Assembly (NCBI GenBank): GCA_945890485.1
Contig: CAMDCN010000004.1
Coordinates: 289,813 to 353,812 of the forward strand
Origin: Candidatus Sulfopaludibacter sp. SbA3
Lineage (GTDB): Bacteria > Acidobacteriota > Terriglobia > Bryobacterales > Bryobacteraceae
Direction of reading: 5' to 3'
DNA length: 64,000 bases
Shown here: positions 1 to 9,743 of the stretch, piece after piece
How the letters are laid out: each line of letters begins with the position of its first letter
Position numbering within the stretch: position 1 is the first letter of the stretch
The notes under the pieces: generated by a model
Databases searched by the model: none
The model's input: the letters and a program-made list of their open reading frames with translations, nothing else
Told to the model about the DNA's origin: nothing
Program-made: the position numbers and the translations under genes

Positions 1-1104
1 TGCGGTATTCAGGTTTTCCGGCTTTCCGCCCAGAAGCCAGAGATGGGCGCGCAGGGCAATCGCGTCCGGATCCTTTTGATCCAGTTTCAGCATGGACTCA
101 ACAACCGTCTGGGCTTCAGCAATCTTCCCCTGGCGGGAATAAGCTTCGACCATGCCCAGACGCAAGGTCTTCTTCGCGGCCTCATCGGGCGCCTTGGCCA
201 GACCCTGCTCTAGAACCTGAATGGCCTTCTCGAAGTTGCCAAGCCGGGCATAGAATGCTCCGACCTCATCGTAGGCATTGGGGAGTTTCGCACTTTCCTT
301 CAGAAGACCATCGAGAGTGGAGGTCATCGCTTGCTCGTTCTTCACTCCGGCATAATGGGCGGCGAGTGCGATGTGCCCCCGGACCAGAGTCGGGTTATTG
401 GCGAGGCGCAGCTTGGCTACTTGCTCGGCCTCGGCAAGCTTGCTACTCCGCAGATAAAAGGCGTAGAGGAGGTCATAGCCGCGCAGATAGCCCTTCGAGT
501 TCTCCACGAGCTTCTTCAGAAGATTCTCGGCATCGCTATCGCGCTTGAGAACCATGTACATGGTGGCAATCGCAACCTGCAACTCAGTTTCGTTGGGTTT
601 GACTTTGTCTGCGGCAAGATAGCCATCCAAAGCCTCCTGCGGCTTGGATGCGAGCTGGTCGAGCATGGCTTGCAACCGCAGATATTCGAAGGATGTGGGG
701 TGGGACTTCTTCAGCCGGGCCGCGAGATCCTGGGTCTCTTTTAGGGTGCCTGCGTTTTTCTTGGGATTCGCCGCGTATACCGAGATGTAGATGTCGCTCA
801 GTTGCCGAAAGGCGTCCAGATTGTCCGGTTGCAGTTCCACGACACGTTGGAAAGCGCCAATCGCTTCCCGGATCTGACCCAGCTTCATCGCCGTCAGCGC
901 CAACCGGTAGTGCGCTTCGCCGAACCGGGCGTCTTCCTTCAACGCGTTCCGGAACATAATCGACGCTTCGCGGTATTTGCCCTTTTCGTAGTACTTGTTG
1001 CCGTTTGCGACGAATTTCTTTTTCCGCGACTCTGGATCGCTCATGCACGAATTGAGCAGGAGCGAGAGCGCGAGGACAGTGATAGTGATTAAACGATGCA
1101 ACAT
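1..1104 (-). CDS. TPR-repeat lipoprotein (3' end beyond the window)
   Basis: The frame is open from an ATG at 1104 to the window edge, 368 codons without a stop, so the C-terminus is missing. The N-terminus is a short hydrophobic stretch ending in a lipobox-like LLLNSC (Cys at about residue 17), which predicts a lipoprotein signal peptide. The rest is a chain of about 34-residue tetratricopeptide repeats, with phrases such as NKYYEKGKYREASIMFRNAL and AIGAFQRVVELQPDN. TPR proteins act as protein-binding scaffolds; in this lineage similar lipoproteins accompany exopolysaccharide or outer-membrane functions, but nothing here fixes the partner. It lies 83 bp downstream of the TIGR03437 protein on the same strand and may be the last gene of the 6664-to-1 operon. 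Confident for the TPR lipoprotein class, unknown for role. Confidence 0.85.
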   Translation of the reverse strand, partial: MLHRLITITVLALSLLLNSCMSDPESRKKKFVANGNKYYEKGKYREASIMFRNALKEDARFGEAHYRLALTAMKLGQIREAIGAFQRVVELQPDNLDAFRQLSDIYISVYAANPKKNAGTLKETQDLAARLKKSHPTSFEYLRLQAMLDQLASKPQEALDGYLAADKVKPNETELQVAIATMYMVLKRDSDAENLLKKLVENSKGYLRGYDLLYAFYLRSSKLAEAEQVAKLRLANNPTLVRGHIALAAHYAGVKNEQAMTSTLDGLLKESAKLPNAYDEVGAFYARLGNFEKAIQVLEQGLAKAPDEAAKKTLRLGMVEAYSRQGKIAEAQTVVESMLKLDQKDPDAIALRAHLWLLGGKPENLNTA

Positions 1105-1187
1105 CGGCGTGGTGTGGAGATCCTAACCCTAATAGTATAACGGGCCGCCCGGTCTGAATACCTGACGGAGGTACTATTCCGCCGATA

Positions 1188-4100
1188 CTATTCCACCGAC
1201 ACACTGGGAACTAGAGGCCCCGAAAGAGGGCTTTCTAAGCCACCGATCCGGATCGCGACCTTCAGATCCGGCCCCTTTTCATGAAAACCGGGGACCCGCA
1301 GGTTGATCTGATACAACCCGACATACCCGGGCACTAATCCGCTCCAATCGACGATCATCTCCTCCTGTACAGTGGGACCGCGGGTGAGGTCAGCCGCCGT
1401 AGTCACTTTCCGGAAGAAAAGCTTCAAATCATCGGTCTCGATCAGCGGGCTTGAAGGAGCGGGTGCTCCGGCGGCAAGCGTGGTGCGGGCGGGAATCCCG
1501 AGCCCTACCGCATAGAGGACTAGAGGCTCATCTCGTTTGGCCGGGCGCTGTTGCGTAACCGGCTCGCCATTGGCGCGAAACAGCAACGCGCGCTTGGTGG
1601 CGGGATCCGCCAACGCGGCAGGGGTGTAGCGCGACACTGTCAATTGAACAGCAGTGGCCGCGGCCTTGCGCTCGACAGAACGAACCACCAAAGGATAGCG
1701 TCCCGGGGCCAGATTGGGCGGAATTTGGGCGTTAACCTGCCCGCTCGACGTCATCAACAGGGGCAATGGATTGTTGTTTAGCGTGATACAAAGGCCGCCG
1801 AGCGTGGTCGGCAGCGGGGTGGTGGCGGCTGTAGCATCTCCGCCGAGGTTCGAACCAAAGATGGAAATCAGACCGTTCTGCGAGGCGCCCGCGGTATAGG
1901 TACCCACGTTGACTACACCGTTGGCCGGCACAACCGGCCGGGCCGCCGGCGGCACCACGTCCAACGGGATGATGCTCAAGCCGCTCATGGTCAGAATGTA
2001 GGCGTTCGTCAGACCCGCGTCGATGGCCATGAGGCGGCCTTCGACATTGGCCCGCTGGTTGCCAATGAGGCGCGACAAGGGACCTTCCAGTGCAGGCACC
2101 GCCCGTGCCGTGTTTCCGGTGTTTGCGTCAACAAGCTCCACCGTGGGCGTATCGGAGACGACAGTGTTCGCATTGGCAATCACCGGCTGGGTGAAACGGG
2201 CATAAACAGTACCGCTGCCGGCGACGACCGAGGCGATCGGGCGGGTGGTCGCTGCGCCGCCGCCTGGACCGGGCCGGACGGGCACGTTAATTGTGCCGGA
2301 GATGGGGGAGAGGCTTTGGTTCAACACCAAGCCATTGACCACGTAGTACTGGCCCCGCGGGCCCGCGCTGACCGGGCCGAAATAGCCGGTAATCGGCGCG
2401 GATGCCACCTGCCGGGACTGTACGTAGTCATCTACCTGTGCGTCGTAGAGGTAGGCGTTGCCGTTGCCGGCAAGCAGAAACATAAATTCGCCGTTCGGCG
2501 TGACGCTAACGGTTCGCGGCGCCGGTACCGTGGTTGTTCCGATGATCGGGCTGATGGCACGGGGCACCGCCTCGTCGCCCACAACCCGCCAAAGTGTACC
2601 GTTGCTCATCACGATCTGCAGGCCACGTTGCGTTACCCCGAGGTGAGATGGCGTGATGATCGGCACGTTTCCATTAAAAGGGATGGGGGGAAATTTGATG
2701 CGGCCCGTAACAGTCAACCGCTCCAGATCGATGATTGAAACGGACTCGCTTCCCGAATTCGCCACATAGAGTGTCGAATTGTCCGGAGCAAGAGCGAGCG
2801 CGCGGGGCAGTTGCCCAACCTTCAGCGGGTCGAGCAGGCGGCGCTGGCGAATGTCGAATATTTCGACGCGGTTCATGCCGGAATTGGCAATATAAAGCCT
2901 TTGCCGAACTGGATCGATGACGACGTCGGTAAGCCCTTCGGCCGGCGATAGGCTCGTCCGGATGGGGACGAGATTTCCGCGAGCTTCCGGATTCCGCCCA
3001 TTCTGATAGACCCGGACGATCGACGGGACATTCACCGCCTGCGGGGCAGTGAGCAAATAGTCGTACGACTGGGCCGTGCCGAGTGAACGGGCCGCCGTGG
3101 CATTGATGGTGAATTCAAAGCCAGCAGTAGTATTTCCTTCTCGGATCACCCGAACCACCGGAGCCTGCTGCAACGCCGCGGCGCCCGGATTATTCGGCAG
3201 CGTCACCCCGCCGCCGCCAGGACCCGGCAACGGAATGATGATCCCGCCGCCACCAGGACCCGGCAAACCACCACCGATGCCGGGGACGTTGACGTTCGTC
3301 GTGGAAGAGAGCTGCTGCAACAACGTCGGAGTGACGTTCAAAGCGCCGGGCGTGCGATTAACGTTGGCGATATCCACGCGAATCGTCCGGGACTCGGGAA
3401 CCGAATTGCACTGGTCCGTAGCAACAACGATCGCATTAGTCGAGGGTTGCAAGACGGGGCTGCGGCCAATTTCGCCAATCGGAACGATCGTAAAGCCGCT
3501 CTCGCTCAGTCCGTACAGAGCGGATCCATCCAGACTCGAAATCATCTTGCCCGCCAGGTTTTCGGGGAGCTGCAGGGCGTCATGGATGAGCAGATTGTCC
3601 GAATCGTCTACCAGCAACTGGGTCACGTTGGCGCGGGCCGGGGGGTTTTGGACCGGGGTGATATTGAACGCCGCGTAAATGCGGGAGCCATCGGGCGTAA
3701 AAGAGCTACCGCCCTGATTCTGCTGCAGGTTGAACTGTCCGCCGACCTGGGTGAAGCCCGCGGCCGTGACCGTGACCGAAAGCGGAAAAGGAGCGTTCGC
3801 TGCGTTTTGTTGCGCGAGTACCGAGAGCGTCTCGGCTTCAAACAGGCGCAGGCCCATCATGAATTTGGAGCCATCCGGGGATACAGAAAGGACGGTTGAG
3901 GTGTCGTTCACGATCCGGCTGCGGACCACGCTGCCGGATGCGGCTTCATAGACGAAGACCACGCGCTGGGTGTTGTTGAATCCGTTTACACCGATGATCC
4001 GCGATCCGTCCCGGGTGGCCACCAGTTGACTGCGATTGGCGAGAAAGACCCGACCCGCGAGCGGTGGCAAAGTGGGCGGCAGGGGCGGTGGGGTGGCGAC

Positions 4101-4592
4101 CGGGACGGTCTCAAGAATTCGCGAAGAGTCAGTGACGCTCGGGTCGTAAATGAGCAACGTGTTCAAAAGATTTCCCGCTCCGGACCCGATGGTGGTGATC
4201 AGGACACGGCCGTCGGCGCCAACGGCTACGCCTTCCGGCTTGGCCGGCAGAGAAATTTTCCGCACGACCACCGGAGGATTGGCGCGGGTATCGACGACAT
4301 TTAGGGAGGAGCCGTCGTGGCAGGTGACATAGAGGATGCTGTTGTCCCGCGACAAGGCCGCAGCCAATGGAAGGCTGTCGGTCAGGACAGAGGAAAGTAC
4401 CCTGCGCTGGGTAACGGAGAAGATGTCGATCCGGTTGTAGGGCGCGGGCCGGACAAGATACAACAGGCCGCGGGCGTCATCGAGCACTAGATCGCTGGCC
4501 CCCCCGGTGATATTAATCACGGTTCCGAGCGTCGCGGCCAGCCCCGGAAAGACGAGCGCCATCAAGGCGAAGAAAACGCGGACGAGACGCAT
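1188..4592 (-). CDS. Secreted YVTN beta-propeller protein with TIGR03437 C-terminal domain
   Basis: The product is about 1134 aa and starts with a signal peptide (MRLVRVFFALMALVFPGLAA). Two blocks of YVTN/NHL-like beta-propeller repeats are visible, at residues of roughly 30-390 and 540-860, with phrases such as RQRLYIANSGMNRVEIFDI and NSTLYVANSGSESVSIIDL. A Gly/Pro-rich linker with two PGPGGGG units lies at about 440-465. Residues from about 885 to the end match the TIGR03437 domain (NGLISIFGSNL, SGQVNAQIP, YAVGLG, GYVGLYQINLRVP). That domain is typical of Solibacter-like acidobacteria and is thought to be a surface or secretion-associated module. I prefer the ATG at 4592 over an in-frame GTG at 4604, because the signal peptide then begins directly. 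It starts 45 bp downstream of the TolC-like gene, so co-transcription is likely. Function is unknown; a cell-surface binding role is inference. Confidence 0.88.
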   Translation of the reverse strand: MRLVRVFFALMALVFPGLAATLGTVINITGGASDLVLDDARGLLYLVRPAPYNRIDIFSVTQRRVLSSVLTDSLPLAAALSRDNSILYVTCHDGSSLNVVDTRANPPVVVRKISLPAKPEGVAVGADGRVLITTIGSGAGNLLNTLLIYDPSVTDSSRILETVPVATPPPLPPTLPPLAGRVFLANRSQLVATRDGSRIIGVNGFNNTQRVVFVYEAASGSVVRSRIVNDTSTVLSVSPDGSKFMMGLRLFEAETLSVLAQQNAANAPFPLSVTVTAAGFTQVGGQFNLQQNQGGSSFTPDGSRIYAAFNITPVQNPPARANVTQLLVDDSDNLLIHDALQLPENLAGKMISSLDGSALYGLSESGFTIVPIGEIGRSPVLQPSTNAIVVATDQCNSVPESRTIRVDIANVNRTPGALNVTPTLLQQLSSTTNVNVPGIGGGLPGPGGGGIIIPLPGPGGGGVTLPNNPGAAALQQAPVVRVIREGNTTAGFEFTINATAARSLGTAQSYDYLLTAPQAVNVPSIVRVYQNGRNPEARGNLVPIRTSLSPAEGLTDVVIDPVRQRLYIANSGMNRVEIFDIRQRRLLDPLKVGQLPRALALAPDNSTLYVANSGSESVSIIDLERLTVTGRIKFPPIPFNGNVPIITPSHLGVTQRGLQIVMSNGTLWRVVGDEAVPRAISPIIGTTTVPAPRTVSVTPNGEFMFLLAGNGNAYLYDAQVDDYVQSRQVASAPITGYFGPVSAGPRGQYYVVNGLVLNQSLSPISGTINVPVRPGPGGGAATTRPIASVVAGSGTVYARFTQPVIANANTVVSDTPTVELVDANTGNTARAVPALEGPLSRLIGNQRANVEGRLMAIDAGLTNAYILTMSGLSIIPLDVVPPAARPVVPANGVVNVGTYTAGASQNGLISIFGSNLGGDATAATTPLPTTLGGLCITLNNNPLPLLMTSSGQVNAQIPPNLAPGRYPLVVRSVERKAAATAVQLTVSRYTPAALADPATKRALLFRANGEPVTQQRPAKRDEPLVLYAVGLGIPARTTLAAGAPAPSSPLIETDDLKLFFRKVTTAADLTRGPTVQEEMIVDWSGLVPGYVGLYQINLRVPGFHEKGPDLKVAIRIGGLESPLSGPLVPSVSVE

Positions 4593-4637
4593 GGAATCAT
4601 CCACTATAACCCGTGGTCCGATCGAAAGTTGCGTCGG

Positions 4638-5912
4638 CTACTTTAGGAGAGCAAGGACGTTGCCGGTCTCCCGGAGCAGGTCGAGGCGGGCGCGGTCGAG
4701 GGCGTAGCGAGCGTCGAACAACGCCATCCACTTTTCACTTTCCTGGAGGCGAGCCTCTTCCAACTGGCGAAAAGGTACCCGGCCCTCCTCATATAGAGCG
4801 AGGAGTTGAGAGACTTGGTCGCGGGCGACGTCGAGATCGAGCTTGGCCACTTCGGCGCCGAGCTGCTGCTGAGCGACCATTTGCCAGGCGCGGCGGGCAC
4901 CGACAGCGATGCGGCCGCGAGCGGTCGTAACCTGCGTCCGGAGACCGACGATCTCCGAAGAGGCGATGTCCTTTTGCGCGCGGCTGGCGAGCGACGGCAC
5001 GATCGGGATCCGGAACGACATGCCGAACTGGGCGTTATTGGCGTCGAAGCGGTTGAAGAATTTGTCGTAGTTGTTGAAGCGGGCAAAACGGCCGTACTGG
5101 GCGACGAGGTCGAAAGTCGGCAGCCGCGCGGCTTCGTAGCTGCGAACTTCGAGCCCCTTGGCCTTGAGTTGCGAATCGAGGCGTTGCAGTTCCCGGGAGT
5201 TGCGGAGGGCGTTGGTGATGGCCTCGGTCTCGCTGTCGATGACGGAGGGGACGCTACGCTCCGATTCGACCGGACGGACGCGATCTTCGGGAGAGAGGCC
5301 GAGCAGGAGAGCGAGGTCGGTTTCGGCCGACTCGCGATCGAACTCCAGCCGCTGGAGCCGCTGCTTGGCTTGGGCGAGTTTGAGGCGAGAGCGCTTCTCT
5401 TCGAGAGGCAGTTCCCTGCCCTCTTCGATGAGGACTTTGGCGTTCGCGAGGACGCGTTCGAAGGTCGCGATCTGCTGTTCAACGGCCTTGGCGGCCTCCG
5501 AGATGCGGCCAGCCTCGACGTAGAGGGTGGCGGCGCGGTAGGCGACGGATTCGCGGCGCTCTTCGGTGGTGATCTTGCTGGTTCGCTCGTCTTCGCGGCT
5601 TTTTTCGATCATCAGGCGCTGGGGCCGGTTGAAGATACTGGCGATGGCGCGGGCTTCGACGATGGAGGGGGCCGAGCCCTCAATGCTCATGGGGAAGCCG
5701 GAGGAGTAAGCGAGGCCGCTGCCGACAATCACCTTGGGAACGAAGGGGTCACGCGCTGCTCGGATACCGTCCGCGGCCTTGCGTTCTTCGAGGCGGGCGA
5801 GGGCGACGTCAGGGTTCTGCGCCATGGCCGCTTCGAGGACGGCCTTCAGCGTCATCGGGCGGATTTCAGCGTGGGCGGCGGCGGCGAGGAGCAGGACGAG
5901 AGAGAGGCGCAT
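4638..5912 (-). CDS. TolC-family outer-membrane efflux protein
   Basis: The 424-aa product has a signal peptide (MRLSLVLLLAAAAHA) followed by the helical hairpin pattern of the outer membrane efflux protein family. The first repeat contains LKAVLEAAMAQNPDVALARLEE. Two long coiled-coil regions (about 150-230 and 320-420) flank beta-strand segments such as FDLVAQYGRFARFNNYDKFF. The length is typical for TolC homologues. Such proteins form trimeric channels through the outer membrane and periplasm for tripartite efflux or type I secretion. No adaptor (HlyD) or inner-membrane pump is next to it, so the partner must be encoded elsewhere. It starts 2 bp after the stop of the SDR gene and is probably translated with it. 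Confidence 0.85.
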   Translation of the reverse strand: MRLSLVLLLAAAAHAEIRPMTLKAVLEAAMAQNPDVALARLEERKAADGIRAARDPFVPKVIVGSGLAYSSGFPMSIEGSAPSIVEARAIASIFNRPQRLMIEKSREDERTSKITTEERRESVAYRAATLYVEAGRISEAAKAVEQQIATFERVLANAKVLIEEGRELPLEEKRSRLKLAQAKQRLQRLEFDRESAETDLALLLGLSPEDRVRPVESERSVPSVIDSETEAITNALRNSRELQRLDSQLKAKGLEVRSYEAARLPTFDLVAQYGRFARFNNYDKFFNRFDANNAQFGMSFRIPIVPSLASRAQKDIASSEIVGLRTQVTTARGRIAVGARRAWQMVAQQQLGAEVAKLDLDVARDQVSQLLALYEEGRVPFRQLEEARLQESEKWMALFDARYALDRARLDLLRETGNVLALLK

Positions 5913-5914
5913 AG

Positions 5915-6664
5915 TTATTTCAGACTGAGTCCGCCGTCGACGGCCATGATCTGGCCGGTGATGTAGTCGGTGGCGGAGAGGAAGAAGGTGACGGCGTCTG
6001 CGATCTCGTCGCCGGTGCCGACGCGGCCGGCGGGGGTGGAACGGATCATGCCGTCGAGGCCTTCGACGGTCTCGCCGAACGGGATGACGCCGGGGGCGAC
6101 AGAGTTGACGGTGACGCCGGGGCCGAAGCTCTTGGCGAGGGCTTTGGTGAGCATGATGACGCCGGCTTTAGAGGCGCAATAATGGGCGTGGTCTGCCCAG
6201 GGGCGGAGGCCACCGAGGGAACTGATGTTCACAATGCGGCCGTGGCCTTGCGCCTTCATCCGGCGGCCGGCTTCGCGGCAGCAGAAGAACGTGGCCTTGA
6301 GATTGACGTCGTGGATGAAGTCCCAATCGGCTTCGGTGACATCGAGGGGATCGATTTTCGTGAAGCGAGCGGCGTTGTTGACGAGGCCATCGAGACGGCC
6401 GTATCGGCGGTCGATGGCAGCAAACATCGCCTCGATTTCGGAGACTTTTTCAAGATCGGCCTTGAAGATTTCGGCTCCGCCGCACTCTTCAGCCGTTTTC
6501 TTGGCTTCGTCGCCGGAAGAACCGTAGTGGATGGCGACGCGAGCCCCTTCTCGGGCCAAGCGGAGGGCGATCGCCCTGCCGACGCGCTTGGCGGCGCCGG
6601 TGACCAGGATTACTTTTCCGTTCAGACTAGGCAGCAGTTTCTCCGGGGAATTCGAGGTCCTCAA
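5915..6664 (-). CDS. SDR-family NAD(P)-dependent oxidoreductase
   Basis: This is a 249-aa classical short-chain dehydrogenase/reductase. The Rossmann nucleotide motif VTGAAKRVGRAIA (about residues 20-32) is the TGxxxxxG type. The NNA motif is in LVNNAARF (about 95), the catalytic Ser in VNISSLGGL (about 145), and the YxxxK pair in HYCASKAGV (about 160). The R in the nucleotide loop (TGAAKRVG) and the overall layout recall pteridine-reductase/FabG-like SDRs, but the substrate cannot be read. It is the first gene of a minus-strand group leading to the TolC-like and TIGR03437 genes. About 150 bp separate it from the divergent DUF4397 gene, which leaves room for two promoters. Confidence 0.9.
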   Translation of the reverse strand: MRTSNSPEKLLPSLNGKVILVTGAAKRVGRAIALRLAREGARVAIHYGSSGDEAKKTAEECGGAEIFKADLEKVSEIEAMFAAIDRRYGRLDGLVNNAARFTKIDPLDVTEADWDFIHDVNLKATFFCCREAGRRMKAQGHGRIVNISSLGGLRPWADHAHYCASKAGVIMLTKALAKSFGPGVTVNSVAPGVIPFGETVEGLDGMIRSTPAGRVGTGDEIADAVTFFLSATDYITGQIMAVDGGLSLK

Positions 6665-6815
6665 TTCATAGTAAGCGGGAAACGTTAAAAATACATCTCC
6701 CGGTGCGTTCGACTGATCTTAACGATTGGGATCCCGTTACGACTGTGTGAACCGGAGTCGACCGCCGCTCTTCCGGCATGGTTCGGGAACTGACTTACTT
6801 TGAGGAGAATGATAG

Positions 6816-7499
6816 ATGAAATCGTTACTGTTGTCCGCTGCCGCCACGTTGTTGTGTTTCTCGTTTGCGTCCGCTCAGGTGCCGTCCGGCGTAGCCTGGG
6901 TCCGGGTAGTTCACGCTTCGTCCGATGCTCCAGCGGTTGATGTGCTGGCAAATGGGAACCTAGTATTCCAAGGAATCAAGTATAAGGGCTTCACCGAGTA
7001 CGTCCCTGTACCTCCGGCCACTTATGATTTCAGTGTCAATGTCAGCGGCACGTCGACGACAGTCTTGAGGAGTGGCCCGACGATGTTGCGGGGCGGTTCT
7101 GCCTACACGTTTTTCGCTTTCGGTAAGGTTGGCGGCGGCACTCTGCAGTTGATGGGCGCGGGTGACGATGTGGAGGCACCGGGCATGGGCATGGCGAAGA
7201 TCCGAGTGGTCCATGGGGCTTCGACGGCACCGAACGTCGACGTTTATGCAACGACGCCGTACGCTCCGCTGATGGGTGCGCCCGCGCTCTCTAATGTTCC
7301 CTTCCCCTTGGCAAGCGGCTACCTGACGGTTCCGGCTGGTGTCTACCAGGCTCGTGTGACCGTGGCGGGCACCCGGACGGTGGCAATTGACTCGGGTCGA
7401 TTCCCGTTGATGGGTAACACGGCACGCACGGTGGTTGCGCTGGATCCAGCAACCGAGGGCGGCGAGTTTGAGTTGCTGGTGTTGCCGGACGTTAACTAA
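6816..7499 (+). CDS. Exported DUF4397-domain protein
   Basis: The 227-aa protein has a clear signal peptide (MKSLLLSAAATLLCFSFASA) and then two tandem DUF4397-like units. They begin WVRVVHASSDAPAVDV (about residue 28) and KIRVVHGASTAPNVDVY (about 128). These are small beta-sandwich domains of unknown function found in exported proteins of many soil bacteria. The start is supported by AGGAG nine bases upstream of the ATG. The gene stands alone and is followed by a strong intrinsic terminator, so it is monocistronic. Extracytoplasmic location is well supported; the role is not known. Confidence 0.88.
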   Translation: MKSLLLSAAATLLCFSFASAQVPSGVAWVRVVHASSDAPAVDVLANGNLVFQGIKYKGFTEYVPVPPATYDFSVNVSGTSTTVLRSGPTMLRGGSAYTFFAFGKVGGGTLQLMGAGDDVEAPGMGMAKIRVVHGASTAPNVDVYATTPYAPLMGAPALSNVPFPLASGYLTVPAGVYQARVTVAGTRTVAIDSGRFPLMGNTARTVVALDPATEGGEFELLVLPDVN

Positions 7500-7523
7500 C
7501 GGAGATCTGGACGTTTGTGAGCA

Positions 7524-7557
7524 GGGCCGGGCCAAGTCCCGGCCCGTTTCTGTTTTT
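7524..7557 (+). terminator. Rho-independent terminator after the DUF4397 gene
   Basis: A perfect 8-bp GC stem (GGGCCGGG / CCCGGCCC) with a 6-nt loop is followed by a T-rich run (GTTTCTGTTTTT). It begins 25 bp past the DUF4397 stop. The MFS gene on the other strand ends at 7562, so this hairpin separates two convergent units. Confidence 0.85.
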
Positions 7558-7561
7558 AAGC

Positions 7562-8857
7562 CTACGCGGCCGGTTCTCCGTGAACTTCGAGATCTTCCAC
7601 CTCAATCGTATGTGGAGGAAGGGACGGCTCGGGGAGCCGATCGGTTGCATTCGCCCACATCCAGTAGAAAGCGGTGCAGGAGCTGAGCAGGCCGCTGGCG
7701 ACCCCGATCCAACGGGTATCGACCCGGTCGGAGGCGAGGCCGGCGCCGGTCATCGACAGCATCATGACTCCCCAGACGAGAGTTTCGAGGGTGGCGAAGA
7801 CGCGGCCGCGGTACTCGTCGCTAACGTGGCGGAGGAGTAGGGTCATGTTCATGACCGAACTGAAGGCGACGGCGGCGCGAGACATGGACAAGAAGAAGAG
7901 AGCCCAGCCGTAGCTCGTCATGAGGCTGAACACGACGTAGCAGCCGCCGTGGAAGAGGTAGGCGATGGCGATGGTTCGTTTGTAGGCGGGGAAGCTGAGG
8001 TGTGGCATCAGCCGGTGGGCGAAGAATCCGCCGACAACGAGGCCGAGGCCGGCGACACCCCAGAGTTCGCCGATGCCGGCGGGGCCTCGGTGGAAGACGC
8101 GCTCGCCGAACAGCGAAAAGAGTACTTGGGCGGCGCCGCCGCCGCTGGCCCAACCGACGCCGACCATCATGAGGCCGAAGACGAGCGGAATGGAGGCGAT
8201 GTAGCGGAGACCTTCGACATAGTCATGCCAGGGCTTCATGACCTTGGTTTCGTTGAGAGAGTCTTCTCGGCGGGCGGTGAACTCACCTTTGAGCAGGCCG
8301 ACGCTCCAAGCGGAGAACAGGAAGGAGAGGGCGTTGAGGAAGAACGCCGTCTCGTAGCCGTAGGCCGCGGCGCTAGCGCCGCCGAGGAAGGACCCGATCG
8401 CAGTGGTGGTCCACTGCGTGGTCTGGGTCATCGTATTAGCGGTGTGGAGCTCCTCTTTGTTGGCGATGGCAGGGAGGATGGAGGTACGGCCGGAGGTGAA
8501 GAAGGGCGAAGCGCCCATGAGGAGCGCACTGAGGAGGTAGACCAGCCAGGTGCGGCTGGCGGGAATGGCCAGCATAAACAGGATGGCGATGGAGGCGCGG
8601 AAGAGGTCGCTCCAGAGCATCAGCTTGCGGCGGTCAAAGCGGTCGAGTGAGACGCCGGCGAGGGGTCCCGCGAGCAGCATCGGGATGGCGCGGGCGAGCA
8701 TGACGCCGGAGACGGCGAAGCCGGAATTGGTGTTCTGAAGGACGAGGCTGAAGACTGCGATGGTGTTGAAGTGGTCGCCGACTTCGCTGACGACTTGCCC
8801 CATCCAGAGGTTGCGATAGTTGTGGTTGTGCCGGAGAAGCCGGCCGAAGCCGGCCAT
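7562..8857 (-). CDS. MFS transporter (last gene of the mazG operon)
   Basis: The product is a 12-helix major facilitator permease of about 431 aa. The N-terminal segment RNLWMGQVVSEVGDHFNTIAVFSL and the loop LAGVSLDRFDRRKLML (the DRxxRR motif between helices 2 and 3) place it with the EntS/macrolide-efflux-like MFS group. The open frame extends upstream to 8902, but the ATG at 8857 is preferred: it lies just past the EamA stop (TGA at 8859-8861) and has GGAG about 12 nt upstream. The substrate is unknown; context suggests export of an amino-acid derivative. C-terminal helices and the tail look complete. Confidence 0.88.
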   Translation of the reverse strand: MAGFGRLLRHNHNYRNLWMGQVVSEVGDHFNTIAVFSLVLQNTNSGFAVSGVMLARAIPMLLAGPLAGVSLDRFDRRKLMLWSDLFRASIAILFMLAIPASRTWLVYLLSALLMGASPFFTSGRTSILPAIANKEELHTANTMTQTTQWTTTAIGSFLGGASAAAYGYETAFFLNALSFLFSAWSVGLLKGEFTARREDSLNETKVMKPWHDYVEGLRYIASIPLVFGLMMVGVGWASGGGAAQVLFSLFGERVFHRGPAGIGELWGVAGLGLVVGGFFAHRLMPHLSFPAYKRTIAIAYLFHGGCYVVFSLMTSYGWALFFLSMSRAAVAFSSVMNMTLLLRHVSDEYRGRVFATLETLVWGVMMLSMTGAGLASDRVDTRWIGVASGLLSSCTAFYWMWANATDRLPEPSLPPHTIEVEDLEVHGEPAA

Positions 8858-8858
8858 A

Positions 8859-9743
8859 TCAGCCGCGCTCCGTGAGGAAGACACCTGCGAGGACGAGGCC
8901 ACCGCCGCCCATCATCGCGGCGGTAAGGGGTTCACCGAGCATCGGAATGGCGAGCAGGGTGGCGACGAGCGGTTGCAGATAGGCGAAAGCCGAGATGCGG
9001 GAGGCGGCGAGGCGGTTGAGCGCGTAGTAGAAAAAGAGATAGCAGACGGTGGAGGAGACCACGGTCATGTAAAAGAAGGCCAGCCAAGCTTTGGCGGACA
9101 CCGCGCCGAAGTCAAAGGCGGCGACCGTTGAGTAGGTAAACGGCCACATGGTGAGGGCGCCGGCCGCGTAACTGAAGGCGATGATGGGAATGGCGCCATG
9201 GCGGCGGGTGGCATGCTTGCCGAACACGGTATAGATGGCGAAGCTGGCTCCTGCGCCAAGCATAAACAGGTCGCCGATCCAGGAGGAGGGCGAACCTTCG
9301 TGCCCCTGCTGGAGGAGGAGCACGCCGCCGATGGCGATGGCGAGGCCGACGAGCTTGAGCGGCGTTATGCGCTCCTGCCCGATGGCGGCAGCGAGGAAGA
9401 GTACGAGAATGGGCGTGAAGCCGATGACGAGGGCGGCGTGGCCGGCCGAGGTCTGCGCGATGCCAACGAGAAAGCACGCTTGATTGATGGCGATGCCGAC
9501 TGAGCCCAAGAGGAAGAAGATGGGCAGTTCGCGGAGCCTGACCGGCTCAGCGCCCTGGCGGACGCTCCACCAATAGACGGGCAACATGAGAGCGGCGGCG
9601 ATTGCCGTGCGAAGGCTGGCCGCGACGAGCCCGGGCATCTCTTTAAGAACGATTTTCGAGAAGATGAAGTTGGCGCCCCAGAAGAGGTAAACGCCTACGA
9701 CGATCAGATACAGTTTCCACTTACTACTACTGCCATCGGTCAA
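8859..9743 (-). CDS. EamA/DMT-family permease
   Basis: This 294-aa integral membrane protein has ten predicted helices in two EamA repeats (about 10-145 and 155-290). Characteristic phrases are FWGANFIFSKIVL near the start and LQPLVATLLAIPMLGEPLT in the second repeat. Family members export amino acids, nucleotides or other small metabolites. Its ATG overlaps the stop of the OSBS/racemase gene by 4 bp, and the MFS gene starts just after its own stop. It is therefore translationally coupled inside the operon, which supports an amino-acid-type substrate by association only. Confidence 0.88.
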   Translation of the reverse strand: MTDGSSSKWKLYLIVVGVYLFWGANFIFSKIVLKEMPGLVAASLRTAIAAALMLPVYWWSVRQGAEPVRLRELPIFFLLGSVGIAINQACFLVGIAQTSAGHAALVIGFTPILVLFLAAAIGQERITPLKLVGLAIAIGGVLLLQQGHEGSPSSWIGDLFMLGAGASFAIYTVFGKHATRRHGAIPIIAFSYAAGALTMWPFTYSTVAAFDFGAVSAKAWLAFFYMTVVSSTVCYLFFYYALNRLAASRISAFAYLQPLVATLLAIPMLGEPLTAAMMGGGGLVLAGVFLTERG